Shown here piece after piece: positions 6,328 to 6,329 of a DNA stretch of 6,329 nt; the first letter of the stretch is position 1, and the number at the start of each line of letters is the position of its first letter. Position numbers and translations under genes: made by a program. The notes below the pieces were generated by a model. The model made no database searches. It was not told the origin of the DNA and saw nothing but the letters and a program-made list of their open reading frames with translations. The stretch lies in NCBI GenBank assembly GCA_030621075.1, contig JAUXII010000057.1, positions 1-6,329 on the forward strand, given 5' to 3'. The DNA is from Lentimicrobiaceae bacterium (lineage in GTDB: Bacteria > Bacteroidota > Bacteroidia > Bacteroidales > JAGONC01).

Positions 6328-6329
6328 CC

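Overview
The window looks like chromosomal DNA of a Bacteroidota bacterium (Bacteroidetes). Four things point that way. The first protein ends in a type IX secretion (Por) sorting domain. A small outer-membrane beta-barrel protein has a signal peptide ending in the FSQ style common in this phylum. The genes have no Shine-Dalgarno sequence in front of them. Two intergenic spacers carry an exact TAnnTTTG element, the -7 box of Bacteroidetes promoters. Base composition is moderately AT-rich and even throughout. No transposase, integrase, phage gene, tRNA, rRNA or CRISPR array is visible.

Layout: (1) bases 2-1735, plus strand: the C-terminal 577 codons of a secreted M1-family zinc aminopeptidase whose start lies left of the window. 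(2) 1914-2639, plus: a 241-residue outer-membrane beta-barrel protein with its own probable promoter. (3) 2701-4329, plus: a complete 542-residue AMP-forming acyl-CoA synthetase of the DmdB / plant AAE type. (4) 4330-4419: a 90-base convergent gap with overlapping weak inverted repeats that may stop transcription. (5) 4420-6063, minus: a 547-residue radical SAM protein with an N-terminal cobalamin-binding-like domain. (6) 6064-6192: a spacer holding the radical SAM promoter, a perfect 10-bp stem-loop and a five-unit 7-bp tandem repeat. (7) 6193-6327, minus: the last 44 residues of an unrecognised protein that runs off the right edge.

The genes do not form an obvious pathway. The aminopeptidase and the barrel act outside the cell or in the outer membrane. 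The acyl-CoA synthetase activates a carboxylic acid in the cytoplasm. The radical SAM enzyme probably modifies an unknown substrate, possibly by methylation. The 61-base gap between barrel and synthetase permits co-transcription but does not show it. The least explained parts are the substrate of the radical SAM protein and the structured spacer upstream of it. I saw no convincing evidence for a wholly new multi-gene system here.
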